Program-made: the position numbers and the translations under genes | Assembly: GCF_002936985.1 (NCBI RefSeq) | Contig: NZ_MPZN01000019.1 | Coordinates: 1-63,243, forward strand | Reading direction: 5' to 3' | Source of the DNA: Microterricola pindariensis | GTDB taxonomy: Bacteria > Actinomycetota > Actinomycetes > Actinomycetales > Microbacteriaceae | DNA length: 63,243 nucleotides | The notes under the pieces: model-generated | The model's input: only the letters and a program-made list of their open reading frames with translations | Database searches by the model: none | What the model was told of the DNA's origin: nothing | Shown here: piece after piece, positions 62,232 through 63,243 of the stretch | Layout: the number at the start of each line of letters is the position of its first letter | Position numbering within the stretch: the first letter of the stretch is position 1

Positions 62232-62528
62232 TTAGCGCACAACCACTGCGAGCACGTCACGAGCCGACAGCACGAGGAGGTCCTCGCCGCCGAACTTCAC
62301 TTCGGTTCCGCCGTACTTGGAGTAGAGCACCTTGTCGCCGACGGCGACGTCGAGCGGGACGCGGTTGCCGTTGTCATCGATGCGGCCGGGGCCCACAGCC
62401 ACGACCTCGCCCTCCTGGGGCTTCTCCTTGGCGGTGTCAGGGATGACGAGGCCCGACGCAGTGACCTGCTCGGCCTCAACCTGCTTGATGACAATGCGAT
62501 CCTCGAGCGGCTTGATGCTGACCGACAC
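62232..62528 (-). CDS. groES: Co-chaperonin GroES (Hsp10)
   Basis: 98 residues, normal. Forms the lid of the GroEL chaperonin. [20 protein letters not shown], mobile loop [28 protein letters not shown]-like [23 protein letters not shown] start at 62528 preceded by AAAGAGG. No groEL follows: the next gene downstream is rarD after a terminator, so groES is monocistronic here. Upstream CIRCE site shows HrcA control. Confidence 0.97.
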   Translation of the reverse strand: MSVSIKPLEDRIVIKQVEAEQVTASGLVIPDTAKEKPQEGEVVAVGPGRIDDNGNRVPLDVAVGDKVLYSKYGGTEVKFGGEDLLVLSARDVLAVVVR

Positions 62529-62559
62529 GGTTGACCTCTTTCTAGAAAAGACTAAGGAA

Positions 62560-62586
62560 TTAGCACACTCACACCGAGAGTGCTAA
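62560..62586. promoter_or_regulatory. CIRCE element (HrcA operator) of groES
   Basis: TTAGCACAC, nine bases, GAGTGCTAA: matches the CIRCE consensus TTAGCACTC-N9-GAGTGCTAA with one mismatch in the plus-strand left arm. On the minus strand it overlaps a TTAGCA/CTAATT promoter candidate with 17-base spacing. Confidence 0.92.
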
Positions 62587-62759
62587 GTCGAGTTTAGGCC
62601 CTGGCTGGCACTCGTGCAACGTGAGTGCCAGACAAGTCGGCCCGAATCGGGCGGCGTTCGCCAACAGCGTGAGGCGCCGGGTGGCGGATGCCGCGGCCAA
62701 CCGCCGTGCGGCCGCCGCCGCGCGCCCGGCTGCGGCCCTGGCGGTGTTAGCGTGGCGGT

Positions 62760-63243
62760 ATGGAACGCAGTGAGCTCGTCGCCCTCCTCTCGCCCGAAGG
62801 GCTTCGGCTGCTCGACTCGTTGCCGGAGTGGGATTCGTCCACCGACGTGGTGCGCACCGTCGCCGCGCTGCGCAAGGAGGGGCACCCGCCCGAGCTCGTC
62901 GCCGCCGTGCTCAGCCAGGCGAGGCTCCGTGCCAAGGCGGCAGCCAAGTTCGGCGAGTTCGCCAGCACCATGCTCTTCACCGAGGCCGGGCTGGAACAGG
63001 CGACCCGGCTGCGCGTCGCCGCCCTGCACGCCGGCCGTTTCGCCGCCGCCGGGGTGCAGCACGTGGCCGACCTCGGCTGCGGCATCGGCGGCGACGCCCT
63101 CGCGATGGCCGCCCTCGAGCTGCGGGTGACCGCCGCCGACGCCGACGAGGTGACCGCGACGCTGGCCTCCTTCAACCTGGCGCCGTTCCCCCGCGCGACC
63201 GTGCTGCACGCCCGCGCGGAGGAGATCGACCTGGACGGCCTCG
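62760..63243 (+). CDS. Class I SAM-dependent methyltransferase with THUMP-like domain, 3' end cut
   Basis: 161 residues visible. An N-terminal helical region (VALLSPEGLRLLDSLPEWDS, ALRKEGHPPELVAAVLSQAR, KFGEFASTMLFTEAGLEQAT) precedes a Rossmann methyltransferase with motif I VADLGCGIGGDALAMA and the acidic end of strand two in VTAADADEVTATLASFNL. This layout matches the actinobacterial THUMP-like methyltransferases often found beside groES. Continues beyond the window. Divergent from groES across about 170 bases. Substrate unknown. Confidence 0.88.
   Translation, partial: MERSELVALLSPEGLRLLDSLPEWDSSTDVVRTVAALRKEGHPPELVAAVLSQARLRAKAAAKFGEFASTMLFTEAGLEQATRLRVAALHAGRFAAAGVQHVADLGCGIGGDALAMAALELRVTAADADEVTATLASFNLAPFPRATVLHARAEEIDLDGL

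Overview
The window is a gene-dense, very GC-rich chromosomal stretch. Several features point to an actinobacterium: third-codon G/C bias with long meaningless antisense frames, guaB3 beside glpD, a perM-purN-purH block next to sucCD, an LAxTG (sortase E-like) surface protein, a CIRCE-controlled groES and many GTG/TTG starts. The family is most likely Microbacteriaceae (Micrococcales); this is inference from gene content and style, not from a marker gene. No rRNA, tRNA, CRISPR array, phage or classical insertion sequence was recognised.

Layout. 1-6 kb: 3' part missing icd, a GNAT acetyltransferase, a cysteine-less alkyltransferase-like protein, a three-gene two-component operon (stand-alone receiver, NarL-type regulator, membrane histidine kinase), and divergently an ornithine-decarboxylase-fold protein that has lost its PLP lysine. 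6-12 kb: a heterodimeric ABC exporter preceded by a 36-residue possible leader ORF, then a membrane-anchored dimethylargininase. 12-19 kb: purH-purN-perM, membrane proteins and sucCD, an order shared with mycobacteria. 19-28 kb: a tightly overlapping eight-gene murein-recycling operon (ABC importer, NagZ, AnmK, amino-sugar kinase, MurQ, RpiR regulator) with a palindromic operator candidate upstream. 28-34 kb: FUSC protein, PcrA/UvrD helicase, glycerophosphodiesterase, Bax-inhibitor-like protein. 34-39 kb: guaA, DUF3817, SURF1, and an AbiEi/endonuclease-fold gene framed by mirrored hairpins and palindromes. 39-46 kb: a 1,111-residue LATTG-anchored Ig-repeat surface protein and a LAL-type LuxR regulator. 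46-55 kb: glpD, guaB3, an ABC-F protein, a MalY/PatB lyase, an SDR and guaB. 55-61 kb: a livHMGF branched-chain amino-acid importer with convergent binding protein. 61-63 kb: RarD, groES, and a partial methyltransferase.

How it works together. Three of the GMP-branch genes (guaB, guaB3, guaA) lie within 21 kb. The murein operon encodes a full route from imported disaccharide to GlcNAc-6-phosphate, lacking only the transporter ATPase. The intergenic regions hold an unusual number of long near-perfect palindromes. Three of them (37820-37880, 39031-39091, 59493-59555) share one motif plan, and two of these three flank the AbiEi/nuclease-fold gene. That gene plus its repeats is the best candidate for an undescribed element in this window.
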